Positions 9,918 through 19,349 of a DNA stretch of 64,000 nt are shown piece after piece. Position numbers and translations under genes: made by a program. Below the pieces are notes generated by a model. That model ran no database searches, had not been told where the DNA came from, and saw only the letters and a list, made by a program, of their open reading frames with translations. This DNA is from an uncultured Paracoccaceae bacterium. Its GTDB lineage: Bacteria > Pseudomonadota > Alphaproteobacteria > Rhodobacterales > Rhodobacteraceae. Where the stretch lies: NCBI GenBank assembly GCA_947500135.1, contig CANMQX010000005.1, positions 124,001 to 188,000 on the forward strand. Direction: 5' to 3'. The stretch's first letter is position 1, and the number at the start of each line of letters is the position of its first letter.

Positions 9918-10089
9918 TTTCCATCCTCGATTGCGACACAGCCAGCATAGCTTCCCCGGCGTGTATTCCAATCAAGCTATTGAACGCAGAACGCATCAGC
10001 ACAATTACGCCGCATAAATCCGGTTATGATGCGGGAAACTCTCTTCCCCTTCACTGCATAAGCACACCACCTTAGCACCGGACTGTGGC

Positions 10090-10108
10090 TTGTGATACTA
10101 TATCACAA
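10090..10108. promoter_or_regulatory. Perfect 8-3-8 palindrome upstream of the dioxygenase gene
   Basis: TTGTGATACTATATCACAA is a perfect inverted repeat with a 3-base centre, 84 bases before the ATG of the exported intradiol dioxygenase. Size and symmetry fit a dimeric helix-turn-helix repressor site (GntR or LacI type). The half-site spacing is one base longer than a CRP site. The cognate regulator is not evident nearby. Confidence 0.5.
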
Positions 10109-10192
10109 CCTACAAAAGCGCCCCGTTGCGCTGCTCGCGAAAAATCGTGTCGTGGACATCGCCCTGGGGGCCGCCATAAGAAAGGACAAACC

Positions 10193-10972
10193 ATGCATAC
10201 GATCACGCGTCGCGTTCTGGTTGCCATGGGGTTTGGTAGTTTCGCCACCTCGACTTTTGCGCTCGACCGACCACAGGTTGATGACGGCGGTGGGTGGTCC
10301 GGCAGCGGCAATATTTCTTGTAACAATGCGGGCGTGCCCGTGTCCCCCATTGAAGGCCGCTTGGCCCAAACAATGGATTTTAGAAGCGCTGCAACCTGTC
10401 GGATGACCGAGGACAGCTTTGAAGGCCCCTATTTCATGTGTGTTGATCACATGGGCAAGGATATCTCCGGCGGGCGCGAGGGCGTGCCATTGACGGTTGC
10501 GCTTATGGTGCAGGATCAATCCTGCAATCCGATCACCGACGCGACCATTGATATCTGGGCCTGCGACGCGCGGGGCCATTATGCCGGCTACACCGCCTCG
10601 CCAGATGAAGTGGCGACGACAGGCGACCACGTTACACCGCAAACAGACGATCGGTTCTGCCGCGGTGTCTATGGTGTGGATGCGGATGGGATTGCAGAGT
10701 TCGATACGATCTATCCCGGCTATTACGCAGGCCGCGCGATCCATATCCACTTTAAACTGCATATCGACGACACCGCGTATATCACCAACCAAGCGTTGAT
10801 GCCCGAGGATATGAACACCCGGATATTAGAACGGCCGCCCTACAGCGCACCGCGCGGAACGAGGCGGATCAAGAACGCAGAGGAAGCTGGCGCTGGCTTT
10901 GCAGTATTCGACATCACCGAACGCGATGGTCGGTATTTGGCCACGCTGACCTTAACAGTTGATATGGGGTAA
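10193..10972 (+). CDS. Exported intradiol ring-cleavage dioxygenase-like protein
   Basis: 259 residues with a predicted Tat-type leader (TRRVLVAMG with twin Arg at 6-7, ending near FATSTFA). The mature part matches the intradiol dioxygenase core: EGPYFM, GVPLTVALMVQD, a Tyr in DARGHYAGY, then FDTIYPGYYAGRAIHIHFK, which supplies the second Tyr and the His-x-His of the Fe(III) 2-Tyr/2-His site. Such enzymes cleave catechol-type rings between the hydroxyls. No other ring-cleavage pathway gene is adjacent, so the substrate is unknown and an extracellular aromatic or lignin-fragment role is only a guess. Start chosen at 10193 to give the leader. A perfect palindrome lies upstream. Confidence 0.82.
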   Translation: MHTITRRVLVAMGFGSFATSTFALDRPQVDDGGGWSGSGNISCNNAGVPVSPIEGRLAQTMDFRSAATCRMTEDSFEGPYFMCVDHMGKDISGGREGVPLTVALMVQDQSCNPITDATIDIWACDARGHYAGYTASPDEVATTGDHVTPQTDDRFCRGVYGVDADGIAEFDTIYPGYYAGRAIHIHFKLHIDDTAYITNQALMPEDMNTRILERPPYSAPRGTRRIKNAEEAGAGFAVFDITERDGRYLATLTLTVDMG

Positions 10973-10997
10973 CGCGTCAAGCGATCCGATACAGGCC

Positions 10998-12215
10998 CTA
11001 ATCAAGGCGCAACTTGAACATCGCATAGACGAGTAAAAGCATGCAGGCCGCACCGGCGCAAACAAATGTCGCGCGCAGGGCGATCTCGCGCCCGAAATCC
11101 TGCTCCAGCGCGGAAACGAGAACGCCGCCGCACATCGCACCTAGCGGCATCGAGCCCCATCCGAAGAACCGATAGATACTATTGACCCGGCCCAGCAAAG
11201 CACTGGGAATACGCCTTTGCCGCCACGACACAGTGATGACGTTCCACAGCATTGCGGCAGCCATGACAAAGAACAACGCGACCGCCATCACGACAGCAGA
11301 ATGACCCAGCCCGATTGCGCCGTAGCCAATGCCCCATGTCGCGATGGAAAGATAAAGACAAAGCTGCGTGCCAAGCCGGGCGATGAACCACGGGGCCAGC
11401 AGGCTGCCCGTGATCGCCCCTACGGCGGCGACCGACAGGATCAACCCGTAAGAATATGACGATATCGCCAACACATCCTGGGCAAAAAGGATCTGGATCG
11501 TGACCACCGCCGTGGCGATGAAATTCGCAACACCCAGAACGACGGCCAGTCGTAGCAACAATGGATCACCCCGCATAAAGGTGATCCCCTCCACCAAAGC
11601 GGTGCGGAAATTGGTCTGAACCGGTGTCTTTGGCTTCAGCGATATCATCCAGACCAACCCGGCTGCCAAAACCAGCAATGCAGCGTCAAAACCAAAGGGG
11701 ATCCCAATACCCATCGCGATCAGCACACCCGCCAATGGTGGCCCGATGAATTGACCTGTCAGTTGCTCGCTGCTCCAAAGCTGCCCATTAGCGACCTCCA
11801 AATCCTTAGATTCGACAATGGACGGCAGCATCGTCTGCGCGGCATTGTCCCGCAACACTTCGGCAGCCCCCAACAGAAAGGCAAGCCCGGCCAGCACCCA
11901 GACCGCACCCTCACCCTCCTTGCTCATGGCAAGCATCAGAATTGCCACAACAATCGCAGCGCGTAGCAGATCAGCGCGCGCAATCAGTTTCCGCAGATCC
12001 GTCTGATCGATAATCACACCGGCCGGTATTGCAAATAACAGCCATGGCAATCGGCCCGCTGCCGCAACGGCTCCGATGGCCACGGCGTCCTGTGTCATAA
12101 GGGTCGCCAGCCACGGCAAGGCAAGCACCACCAACCCATCGCCAAGATTGGTCAATGTGCCCGCACCAAACAGCAGGCGATAGTTCCGGTTTCTAACAAG
12201 TAGTGGTGCGGCCAT
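10998..12215 (-). CDS. MFS transporter (enterobactin-exporter/DUF894-like group)
   Basis: 405-residue major facilitator protein with about 12 hydrophobic segments. The N-terminus LLVRNRNYRLLFGAGTLTNLGDG, the segment LAGLAFLLGAAEVLRDNAAQTMLP and NGQLWSSEQLTGQFIGPPLAGVL are typical of the EntS/MFS_3-type exporters. The start at 12215 is chosen since sequence further upstream in that frame has no membrane or family character. It is transcribed away from uvrB. The exported substrate cannot be inferred. Confidence 0.88.
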   Translation of the reverse strand: MAAPLLVRNRNYRLLFGAGTLTNLGDGLVVLALPWLATLMTQDAVAIGAVAAAGRLPWLLFAIPAGVIIDQTDLRKLIARADLLRAAIVVAILMLAMSKEGEGAVWVLAGLAFLLGAAEVLRDNAAQTMLPSIVESKDLEVANGQLWSSEQLTGQFIGPPLAGVLIAMGIGIPFGFDAALLVLAAGLVWMISLKPKTPVQTNFRTALVEGITFMRGDPLLLRLAVVLGVANFIATAVVTIQILFAQDVLAISSYSYGLILSVAAVGAITGSLLAPWFIARLGTQLCLYLSIATWGIGYGAIGLGHSAVVMAVALFFVMAAAMLWNVITVSWRQRRIPSALLGRVNSIYRFFGWGSMPLGAMCGGVLVSALEQDFGREIALRATFVCAGAACMLLLVYAMFKLRLD

Positions 12216-12423
12216 TATGGTCCCTACCTCATCGATTGGCGTTAACGGTCGCATGGCAGCACGATCACCACAAGCGAGCACAGTCAGTACCGAACCCTTG
12301 TTGCAACCGACATGATCCAAACAGACACCAAGGAACCGACATCTCCTGACACCTCCTGTCAGCAGCCCATCTTGAACACCATGGCAAACGCGCCAACTAT
12401 AGGCGCAACCAAAGGAATCGCAC

Positions 12424-14628
12424 ATGGCATACGCCCAGACCGACAAATCGGATCCGGATCAATACCTGTCCAACCCCGCCCCTGACGTCAAAACCCGCGA
12501 AAAGCTGGAAGGCGGCAAGCAATTCGTGCTGTCGACCGAATTCGATCCCGCAGGCGACCAACCTACAGCGATCAAGGAATTGGCCGAAGGCGTCATGGAC
12601 GGCGAACAAAACCAGGTCCTGCTGGGGGCGACCGGCACCGGCAAAACCTTCACCATGGCCAAGGTGATCGAACAGACCCAGCGCCCTGCGATCATCCTTG
12701 CACCAAACAAAACGCTGGCGGCGCAATTATACGGCGAATTCAAAGGGTTCTTTCCCGACAATGCCGTCGAATACTTCGTGTCGTACTACGACTACTACCA
12801 GCCCGAAGCCTATGTCGCCCGCTCCGACACCTACATCGAAAAAGAATCCCAGATCAACGAACAGATCGACCGGATGCGCCACTCAGCCACCCGCGCCCTG
12901 CTGGAACGCGATGACGTGATTATCGTGGCGTCGGTGTCCTGCATCTACGGCATCGGTTCGGTCGAAACCTACGGCGCCATGACACAGGATCTGCACACAG
13001 GCCGCGACTATGACCAGCGCAAGATCATGGCCGACCTCATTGCCCAACAATACCGGCGCAACGATCAGGCCTTCCAGCGGGGCAGCTTTCGGGTGCGCGG
13101 GGACAGCCTGGAAATCTGGCCCGCCCACCTGGACGACCGGGCATGGAAACTCTCCTTCTTCGGCGAAGAACTGGAAAACATCACCGAATTCGATCCGCTG
13201 ACGGGCGAAAAGACCGACACGTTCGAAAAGGTCCGCGTCTACGCCAATTCCCACTATGTGACGCCCAAACCGACCATGCAGCAGGCCATGATCGGCATCA
13301 AAAAGGAACTGCGGATCAGGCTCGACCAACTGGTTGGCGAGGGCAAGCTGCTCGAAGCACAGCGGCTCGAACAGCGCTGCAACTTCGACCTCGAAATGCT
13401 CGAAGCAACCGGCGTCTGCAACGGCATCGAAAACTATTCGCGCTACCTCACAGGCCGGGCGCCCGGCGAACCGCCCCCCACCCTCTTCGAATTCATCCCC
13501 GACAACGCCATCGTTTTCGCAGACGAATCCCATGTCTCCGTCCCCCAGATCGGCGGCATGTACAAAGGCGACTACCGGCGCAAGTTCACGCTGGCCGAAC
13601 ACGGGTTCCGGCTACCCTCCTGCATGGATAACCGGCCGCTCAAATTCGAAGAATGGGACGCCATGCGCCCGCAATCCGTCTTCGTCTCAGCCACCCCGTC
13701 GGCGTGGGAGCTGGAACAGGCAGGCGGCGTCTTCACCGAACAAATCATCCGCCCGACCGGGTTGATTGACCCGGAAATCGAAATCCGACCGGTTGAGATG
13801 CAAGTCGACGACCTGCTGGATGAGGTGCGCAAAGTCGCCGCCGACGGCTACCGCACGCTCGTCACCACGCTGACCAAACGCATGGCCGAAGATCTGACCG
13901 AATACATGCATGAACAGGGGATCAAAGTCCGCTACATGCACAGCGACATCGACACGATCGAACGGATCGAGATCCTGCGCGACCTGCGGCTCGGGGCCTT
14001 TGACGTGCTGATCGGGATCAACCTGCTGCGCGAAGGGCTCGACATTCCCGAATGCGGGCTGGTGGCGATCCTGGACGCGGACAAAGAAGGCTTCTTGCGG
14101 TCCGAAACCTCGCTGGTACAAACCGTCGGGCGCGCCGCGCGCAACGCCGAGGGCCGCGTGATCATGTATGCCGACCGGATCACCGGCTCCATGGAACGCG
14201 CGATGAAGGAAACCGAACGGCGGCGGGCCAAACAGACGGCCTATAACGTCGAACACGGGATCACCCCGCAAACGGTCAAGAAAAACGTCGAAGATATTCT
14301 GGCGGGCCTCTACAAGGGCGACGTGGACATGAACCGGGTCACCGCAAAGGTCGACAAACCCATGGCCGGGGCCAATCTGCAAGCGGTGCTGGACGGGTTG
14401 CGGACGGATATGCGCAAAGCGGCCGAGAACCTCGAATTCGAAGAGGCGGCAAGACTGCGGGATGAGGTCAAACGGCTGGAAACCGTCGATCTGGTGGTCA
14501 GCGACGACCCGCTTGCGCGACAACAGGCGGTAGATAAGGCCGTTGGAGACGCGCAGAAGGCCGCGGGGCGGTCAACAGCGGGAAGGCCGGGGCAAAGGGG
14601 TGGTGTAAAACGGCGGGGAAAACGGTGA
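12424..14628 (+). CDS. uvrB: Excinuclease ABC subunit UvrB
   Basis: Damage-verification helicase of nucleotide excision repair, working with UvrA and UvrC. 734 residues. Walker A GATGTGKT lies near residue 68, the beta-hairpin region [20 protein letters not shown] near 119-138, the helicase motif FADESH near 365, EGLDIPE near 540, the arginine-finger motif QTVGRAARN near 562, and the C-terminal UVR motif [18 protein letters not shown] near 663-680. The start has AAAGGAATC before ATG. No exact GTTC-N7-GTTC SOS box is visible upstream. Confidence 0.98.
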   Translation: MAYAQTDKSDPDQYLSNPAPDVKTREKLEGGKQFVLSTEFDPAGDQPTAIKELAEGVMDGEQNQVLLGATGTGKTFTMAKVIEQTQRPAIILAPNKTLAAQLYGEFKGFFPDNAVEYFVSYYDYYQPEAYVARSDTYIEKESQINEQIDRMRHSATRALLERDDVIIVASVSCIYGIGSVETYGAMTQDLHTGRDYDQRKIMADLIAQQYRRNDQAFQRGSFRVRGDSLEIWPAHLDDRAWKLSFFGEELENITEFDPLTGEKTDTFEKVRVYANSHYVTPKPTMQQAMIGIKKELRIRLDQLVGEGKLLEAQRLEQRCNFDLEMLEATGVCNGIENYSRYLTGRAPGEPPPTLFEFIPDNAIVFADESHVSVPQIGGMYKGDYRRKFTLAEHGFRLPSCMDNRPLKFEEWDAMRPQSVFVSATPSAWELEQAGGVFTEQIIRPTGLIDPEIEIRPVEMQVDDLLDEVRKVAADGYRTLVTTLTKRMAEDLTEYMHEQGIKVRYMHSDIDTIERIEILRDLRLGAFDVLIGINLLREGLDIPECGLVAILDADKEGFLRSETSLVQTVGRAARNAEGRVIMYADRITGSMERAMKETERRRAKQTAYNVEHGITPQTVKKNVEDILAGLYKGDVDMNRVTAKVDKPMAGANLQAVLDGLRTDMRKAAENLEFEEAARLRDEVKRLETVDLVVSDDPLARQQAVDKAVGDAQKAAGRSTAGRPGQRGGVKRRGKR

Positions 14629-14687
14629 CACTCTTAGTTGCGCAATCGAAAGTTTAGGCTACACTTGTCGATAGGTGTGAGGTTATC

Positions 14688-15221
14688 GTGAGATTTTTTG
14701 TTTTTGTCTTTTATTTAGCGGTAACGGCCCCAGCTGCGGCATTGGCAGAATATGAGTCTCGCATTTTGTTTTCAAAAGGCGCTTGGCTCGTAGAAATTAC
14801 CTATGATACCGAAGATGACGTGTTTTGGTGCTCGGCAAGATCGACAAACCGGCAAAGTCAGACTTTCAGCGTAACCGCCTATGCAAATAGCACCATGTCT
14901 ATCTTCTTCTTTGATAATCGTTGGGACCTTTCTCCACGACCTGTCAGTTTCATAATTGACGTAGATTACGAACGGTGGACAGTTGATGGATCTGCAGACG
15001 GAATTGGAATTTCATCCGATCTCAGCAACGCAGAGGTTGCAGGAGAATTTGTAGGCGATCTAATGCAGGGAAACGCTGTGGCGCTATATAACAACGACGA
15101 ACGTAGGTTGGCTACTTTTTCGCTGAATGGTTCGGCCGCCGCAATAAACGAACTAATTGACTGCTGGGACAAGATCGTTGTGCCACGCGACCCTTTTCAA
15201 ACTTCCCAAGACCCTTTCTGA
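14688..15221 (+). CDS. Exported hypothetical protein
   Basis: 177 residues beginning at a GTG with GTGAGG upstream. It has a clear signal peptide (FFVFVFYLAVTAPAAALA) and a mature part of about 155 residues with two Cys (WCSAR, DCWDKI). The ending SLNGSAAAINELIDCWDKI resembles the tail of small roseobacter exported proteins in which a single-domain beta fold ends with a Cys-containing helix. Codon use is more AT-rich than in uvrB. No function assigned. Confidence 0.7.
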   Translation: MRFFVFVFYLAVTAPAAALAEYESRILFSKGAWLVEITYDTEDDVFWCSARSTNRQSQTFSVTAYANSTMSIFFFDNRWDLSPRPVSFIIDVDYERWTVDGSADGIGISSDLSNAEVAGEFVGDLMQGNAVALYNNDERRLATFSLNGSAAAINELIDCWDKIVVPRDPFQTSQDPF

Positions 15222-15417
15222 TGCGAATGTAAGATGAGTGATCTGCCCCATCACTCCAATTGGACGACTAACAAACCATCATCAATCACGACAACCCGGC
15301 CCTATGCTGTTGGGGACGGCGCATCGCGGCAAAATCCCGACCGTCCCGGACTTGATCCGGGACCTCAACGCCGCGACCCTCCCTTGCCAAACACTCCCTC
15401 GCGCCTACCTCACCACC

Positions 15418-15846
15418 ATGCGTCTCGCCTTTACCCTCATCCTACTCGCCTCGCCTGCCGCCGCGTGGGAATTCCGCGCGACCCCGATCTGCACGTTGGC
15501 CGAAACAGGTGACGCTGGCAACCTGACCGTCACCTATGACGCGAGCCTGCCCGAATACACGATCACCATCACCCTGCCCGATGCCACATGGCCGGATGCA
15601 CCCGCTTTCGCCATGGGTTTTGCGGGCGACCGACCCATCAACATCCAAACTGACCGGCATAGCCGCAGCGCCGATGGCCGCAGCCTGACAGTGAAAGACA
15701 CCGGCTTCGGCAACGTCCTCAACGGTCTGGAATTCAACATGCGCGTCTACGCATCCTCTGGCGATATGACCATCGGCTTCGACCTGACAGGTATCACCCC
15801 TGCGATCCGCGATTTCCGAAATTGCCCCGACGCCAACCTCGCCTAA
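15418..15846 (+). CDS. Exported hypothetical protein found next to uvrB
   Basis: 142 residues from the ATG at 15418, with signal peptide MRLAFTLILLASPAAA and a beta-rich mature part. Cys occur in PICTLAE near the start and FRNCPD near the end and may form a disulfide. Proteins of this type are, as I recall, sometimes labelled excinuclease subunit B in roseobacter genomes purely because of their position; nothing in the sequence supports a repair role. A longer reading from 15238 lacks a leader at its N-terminus and is less likely. Confidence 0.65.
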   Translation: MRLAFTLILLASPAAAWEFRATPICTLAETGDAGNLTVTYDASLPEYTITITLPDATWPDAPAFAMGFAGDRPINIQTDRHSRSADGRSLTVKDTGFGNVLNGLEFNMRVYASSGDMTIGFDLTGITPAIRDFRNCPDANLA

Positions 15847-15959
15847 CCCCGAAAAGGTAGGTCATTCCAGACTATCTTTGCGCGGGGCTCACCCGTAAAC
15901 TGCCCGCATTTCAAGACGCCCCGCGGACCATTGCGGGCCATTTCAATAGGGCGATTTTT

Positions 15960-16298
15960 ATGACACATTTTTTATTCGGCTTCCTCTTTGCATTCTCTAC
16001 CGCCGCCTTTGTGATCATCGGCGATTTCGCGATCAAACTTGCCGCAGACGGGGGTAAACCGGTCTGGTCGGCCTATGTCCTGATCGGCAGCATGACCTAC
16101 GCCGTCTCTGCGATCTTGTGGTTTTACGCCATGCGCCACGTCACGCTGGCGCAGGCTGGGGTGATCTATGCCATGCTGACCTTGCTTGCACTTTGCATCA
16201 TCGGGGTGATCTGGTTTGATGAACGGCTTTACACCCGCGAATATCTGGGGATCGCCTGTGCCTGCGCATCCATGGTGCTGATGGCGCGGGTGAGTTGA
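15960..16298 (+). CDS. Small EamA/SMR-type membrane transporter
   Basis: 112 residues with four hydrophobic segments and no signal peptide cleavage site, the layout of a small multidrug resistance or half-size EamA unit. Visible motifs include FVIIGDFAIKLAADGG in TM1 and LAQAGVIYAMLTLLALCIIGVIWFDERL, the EamA repeat signature. SMR proteins work as dimers and export cations or polyamine-like compounds by proton antiport; the substrate here is not known. It has its own 113-bp upstream region. Confidence 0.75.
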   Translation: MTHFLFGFLFAFSTAAFVIIGDFAIKLAADGGKPVWSAYVLIGSMTYAVSAILWFYAMRHVTLAQAGVIYAMLTLLALCIIGVIWFDERLYTREYLGIACACASMVLMARVS

Positions 16299-16615
16299 GG
16301 CGTTTCAGACCTTGTTAACACCTGCGCAGCGTACGGCCCGTTAATCCGGCAAAACCGCGCAACGGTGCCATACGCTTTGCCGACGTCTGGCCGACGCTTT
16401 GCAGACCGCCCAAATCCCAACAAAACCACGCGTTAACCCACGATTCGGCATCACACCCCGTTGCACCCCGAAAATCGACCCGCACGCGGCATTAAGATTG
16501 CCACAGCGCGCAATCCACAATTGCATCCGTCCGCCACCCCCGGCATAATCGGAAATGTGGGGCACAACGACATGGACCACCTGGAATAATCAGGGGCCGA
16601 GCAGAGGCGAAGTTG
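16299..16615. other. 317-bp intergenic stretch
   Basis: Between the SMR-type gene and the lipoprotein gene. No convincing coding reading, tRNA, terminator or long repeat was seen. It presumably holds the promoter of the lipoprotein gene. Confidence 0.5.
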
Positions 16616-16930
16616 ATGCGCAGTTTGATGATATTTGGGGCACTGGCCACAGTGGCGGCTTGTGGCGGCGGTGGCGTAAGCGGGACAGTTGGCGAAGCCT
16701 GCATTGACGCGGACAGGCGCAATGCCTCGCCCGCCTTATGTTCCTGCGTACAGCAGGTTGCCAGCCGGACGCTGTCGGGCCGCGATCAGTCACGGGCGGC
16801 GGCATTTTTTGCGGAACCGCAAATGGCCCAGGACACACGCCAATCAGACCGGCGCGGGGATGAGGCGTTCTGGGATCGCTACAAGGTTTTCAGCGAGGCG
16901 GCAAAGCGGCAATGTCGGTCAGTAAGCTAG
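16616..16930 (+). CDS. Small lipoprotein of unknown function
   Basis: 104 residues with a short leader and lipobox VAAC (Cys16) followed by GGGGVSG. The mature part has three further Cys (EACID, LCSCVQ) and a basic, Arg-rich second half ending KRQCRSVS. A TTG one codon earlier is possible, but the ATG at 16616 follows GAGGCGAAG at normal spacing. The last 41 bases overlap the convergent phosphatase gene. No function assigned. Confidence 0.65.
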   Translation: MRSLMIFGALATVAACGGGGVSGTVGEACIDADRRNASPALCSCVQQVASRTLSGRDQSRAAAFFAEPQMAQDTRQSDRRGDEAFWDRYKVFSEAAKRQCRSVS

Positions 16931-17318
16931 CGCAAGACATCTCAATCATATCCAATGTGGCATCAAAATCCCTTGTATAATAGGGGTCTGGAAGGTCTTT
17001 AGCTGCTAATAACCGCACCGGCGTGTCATTGCCTTCAGGCCGCATCGCTTCGATATCTGACAGGTTCTGCCGGTCCATGGCAACGATCAGATCAAACGCC
17101 GCAAAGTCCGCAATGCTGAACTGGCGCGCGCGTATATCTGCCAGCGCAACACCGCGCATCCGCGCCGCATCCTGCATCGGTGCATAAGGCGGATCACCCA
17201 CATGCCAGCCGCCCGTCCCCGCACTATCCAGCGTCAGATGCGGGGCGAGTTGGCGCATCACACCCTCGGCCGCGGGCGAGCGACAGATATTGCCAAGACA
17301 GACAAACAAAACCCGCAT
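16890..17318 (-). CDS. Low-molecular-weight protein-tyrosine phosphatase
   Basis: 142 residues. The P-loop CLGNICRSP (CX5R, residues 7-15) and the general acid in KDLPDPYY (Asp near 111) are intact, so it should be active on phosphotyrosine-like substrates. DSAGTGGWHVGDPP is the usual second conserved block. Its ATG overlaps the stop of the upstream membrane protein gene by one base (TGATG), so the two are coupled. Its 3' end overlaps the convergent lipoprotein gene. Confidence 0.93.
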   Translation of the reverse strand: MRVLFVCLGNICRSPAAEGVMRQLAPHLTLDSAGTGGWHVGDPPYAPMQDAARMRGVALADIRARQFSIADFAAFDLIVAMDRQNLSDIEAMRPEGNDTPVRLLAAKDLPDPYYTRDFDATLDMIEMSCASLLTDIAALPPR

Positions 17319-17749
17319 CAGCGCAAAACACCAGCCTTGGTCATCGCCCTTGCATAGATCCACAAGGCGATCAGAATGACGGGTATGGCGATGCTGAACG
17401 CGATTGCGGCAGGCCCGGCCACGGCCATCATCGCGCCGCCATCCGCAATGCCGTAAGTATAGATCGAAGACACGATCAGCCCCAACAAAGACAGGGCAAA
17501 AGCCGATCCTGCATAGCGCGACCGCAACAACAGCAGCAACGACCCGATGATCGAAAACCAGACCCCGACACCCCAGCCAATATTGAACCAGAATGGTGCG
17601 TCTTCCAGCATCATGAACCGGGCCTCTGGCTGCGCTGCCAGATACTCGGCGCTGTTGGTTTTGGTCATGATGTAATCCATCGCCCCGCCCGCATTCCACA
17701 GCAAGCTCAGAACGCCCACGATCCACAAATGAATAGGTGTTTTTGTCAT
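17318..17749 (-). CDS. Four-TM membrane protein of unknown function
   Basis: 143 residues with four hydrophobic segments: IHLWIVGVLSLLWNAGGAMDY, FWFNIGWGVGVWFSIIGSLLLLL, AFALSLLGLIVSSIYTYG and AIAFSIAIPVILIALWIYA. The pattern resembles roseobacter proteins often described only as sugar-transporter-like or hypothetical. It is coupled to the downstream phosphatase by a one-base overlap, which suggests a shared operon with the M50 protease gene 42 bp upstream. Confidence 0.75.
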   Translation of the reverse strand: MTKTPIHLWIVGVLSLLWNAGGAMDYIMTKTNSAEYLAAQPEARFMMLEDAPFWFNIGWGVGVWFSIIGSLLLLLRSRYAGSAFALSLLGLIVSSIYTYGIADGGAMMAVAGPAAIAFSIAIPVILIALWIYARAMTKAGVLR

Positions 17750-17791
17750 GCGCCCTCTCCCTTTGGAAAGGACGATAGCAAAGAACCGGCT

Positions 17792-18481
17792 TTACGCCAA
17801 TTCACCCCGCGCCATGCGGTAATGGGCAGGGATCGAGGGGATGAAAAACAGGATCCACCCCCAGCTCATCCAGGCCAGAACCGCAGTAGGTATCCACAAA
17901 ACAGACAGGACCAGCCCAATCCAACCAGTCATGCGGTGGGCCGTCCCCGGGGGCAATAAACGCAGCAAAAACAGGTGGCACAGCTTGCCCCCGTCCAATG
18001 GCTGCACCGGGATCATATTGAAAACGAAGAATGCCAGATTGAGAAAGGCAAACAGGCCCAGATAGCTGTAAATCTGGACATAAAGCGGGGTCGGCACAAC
18101 CGGGAGATCCTGAATCATCAACCACTGCCCAAGCGACGCAATTGCCCACAATGCGAGGTTCACCAGCGGTCCCATCGCAACAATCAGTTCCTGTTCGCGC
18201 CGGTCGGCAGACCGGGCATGTTCGCAAAACCCGCCACCGCCATGCAGCATGATGCGGCGCACGGGCACGCCCTGCACCTTGCACCCCCAGGCATGCCCCA
18301 GCTCATGCAGGAAAATCGTCGTCACAAGAAGCGCCGCAAAGATCAGGCTACCAACCGAAAGCCCTTGTGAAATCAAAACGATAAGTACAATCAACAAACC
18401 AAGCGATTGTCCAAGTTCAACCGGCACACCCATCGGCCCAATGAACCGGAAAATTACCTTATCGTCACGCAACATATGCAC
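17792..18481 (-). CDS. M50 (site-2-protease type) zinc metalloprotease
   Basis: 229 residues, an integral membrane protein with HELGH at 59-63 in TM2 and NMIPVQPLDGG near 160-170, the two motifs that bind zinc in rhomboid-unrelated site-2 proteases. It lacks PDZ or CBS domains, so it is a minimal member. Targets are unknown. The start may be the first ATG (18481) or the second (18475). It diverges from cobB and probably leads the minus-strand group with the four-TM protein and phosphatase. Confidence 0.88.
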   Translation of the reverse strand: MHMLRDDKVIFRFIGPMGVPVELGQSLGLLIVLIVLISQGLSVGSLIFAALLVTTIFLHELGHAWGCKVQGVPVRRIMLHGGGGFCEHARSADRREQELIVAMGPLVNLALWAIASLGQWLMIQDLPVVPTPLYVQIYSYLGLFAFLNLAFFVFNMIPVQPLDGGKLCHLFLLRLLPPGTAHRMTGWIGLVLSVLWIPTAVLAWMSWGWILFFIPSIPAHYRMARGELA

Positions 18482-18630
18482 TGATCCCAGACTAGAACTT
18501 GCAGCATCGCTCAGACCACAGGGCCGCGATGCAGCGCAAGTCTGACCGCCTGCATTGGCAATTCTGCGGCAAAGCTGTGACCGATCTGCCCCGGTTGCCG
18601 AACCCGATACGCCACGCCATGATCACGGCC

Positions 18631-19308
18631 ATGAAAATCGTAATTTTGACTGGAGCGGGCATTTCAGCGGAAAGCGGGCTGGGCACATTTCGCGACGAAG
18701 ACGGGCTATGGACAAAGTATGACCTGAACGATGTCGCCACGCCCGAGGGGTTTGGCCGCAATCCGGCGCTGGTGCATGATTTCTACAATGCGCGCCGGGC
18801 CAATTGTCAGTCCGCAACGCCAAACGCAGCACATTGTGCCTTGGCGCAATTAGCGCGCAGCCCGAACCACGAACTGACCTTAATTACCCAGAATATCGAT
18901 GATCTGCATGAACGGGCGGGATCGCCGCAGGTGATCCATATGCATGGCGAATTGATGCGCGCGCTATGCGGTGCCTGCGACGCCCGATGGGACGCCCCGG
19001 CGATCATGGCACCGCATGATCATTGCCCGCAATGCCAGCAGGCGACGACGCGCCCCGATGTCGTCTGGTTTGGCGAAATGCCTTATTTTATGGACGACAT
19101 CACCGTGGCAGTTGCGCGGGCCGACCTATTCGTGGCCATCGGCACCAGTGCCGAGGTGTACCCCGCCGCCGGTCTGGTCGAACTGGCGCAAGGCGACACG
19201 TTGGAACTGAACCTCGCCCCATCAGCGCAGGCCAATGCCTTTGACGCGCGGCGCTTTGGCCCCGCGACGCAGGTCGTGCCGCAATGGGTGGCCGAACTGA
19301 CCCGCTAA
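18631..19308 (+). CDS. cobB: NAD-dependent protein deacylase (sirtuin, CobB type)
   Basis: 225 residues. NAD-binding GAGISAESGLGTFRD (residues 8-22), catalytic block TQNIDDLHERAG and HMHGE (the active-site His), and a four-Cys zinc knuckle in CGACDARW and HCPQCQ. It removes acetyl or succinyl groups from lysines such as that of acetyl-CoA synthetase. An upstream in-frame ATG at 18619 is possible. It is followed after 41 bp by meaB in the same direction. Confidence 0.95.
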   Translation: MKIVILTGAGISAESGLGTFRDEDGLWTKYDLNDVATPEGFGRNPALVHDFYNARRANCQSATPNAAHCALAQLARSPNHELTLITQNIDDLHERAGSPQVIHMHGELMRALCGACDARWDAPAIMAPHDHCPQCQQATTRPDVVWFGEMPYFMDDITVAVARADLFVAIGTSAEVYPAAGLVELAQGDTLELNLAPSAQANAFDARRFGPATQVVPQWVAELTR

Positions 19309-19349
19309 AGTGACTGGACAGCAAGAACCCGCCCGATAAGAAGGGCTGC

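Noticed and set aside
12216..12423. SOS (LexA) box before uvrB
   Set aside because: No exact GTTC-N7-GTTC or its complement was found; the GAAC-containing stretches have wrong partners.
16890..17726. Long minus-strand reading frame of 278 codons ending as the phosphatase
   Set aside because: Only its last 142 codons are the LMW phosphatase; the first part is out of frame with the four-TM membrane protein that clearly encodes hydrophobic segments on the same strand.
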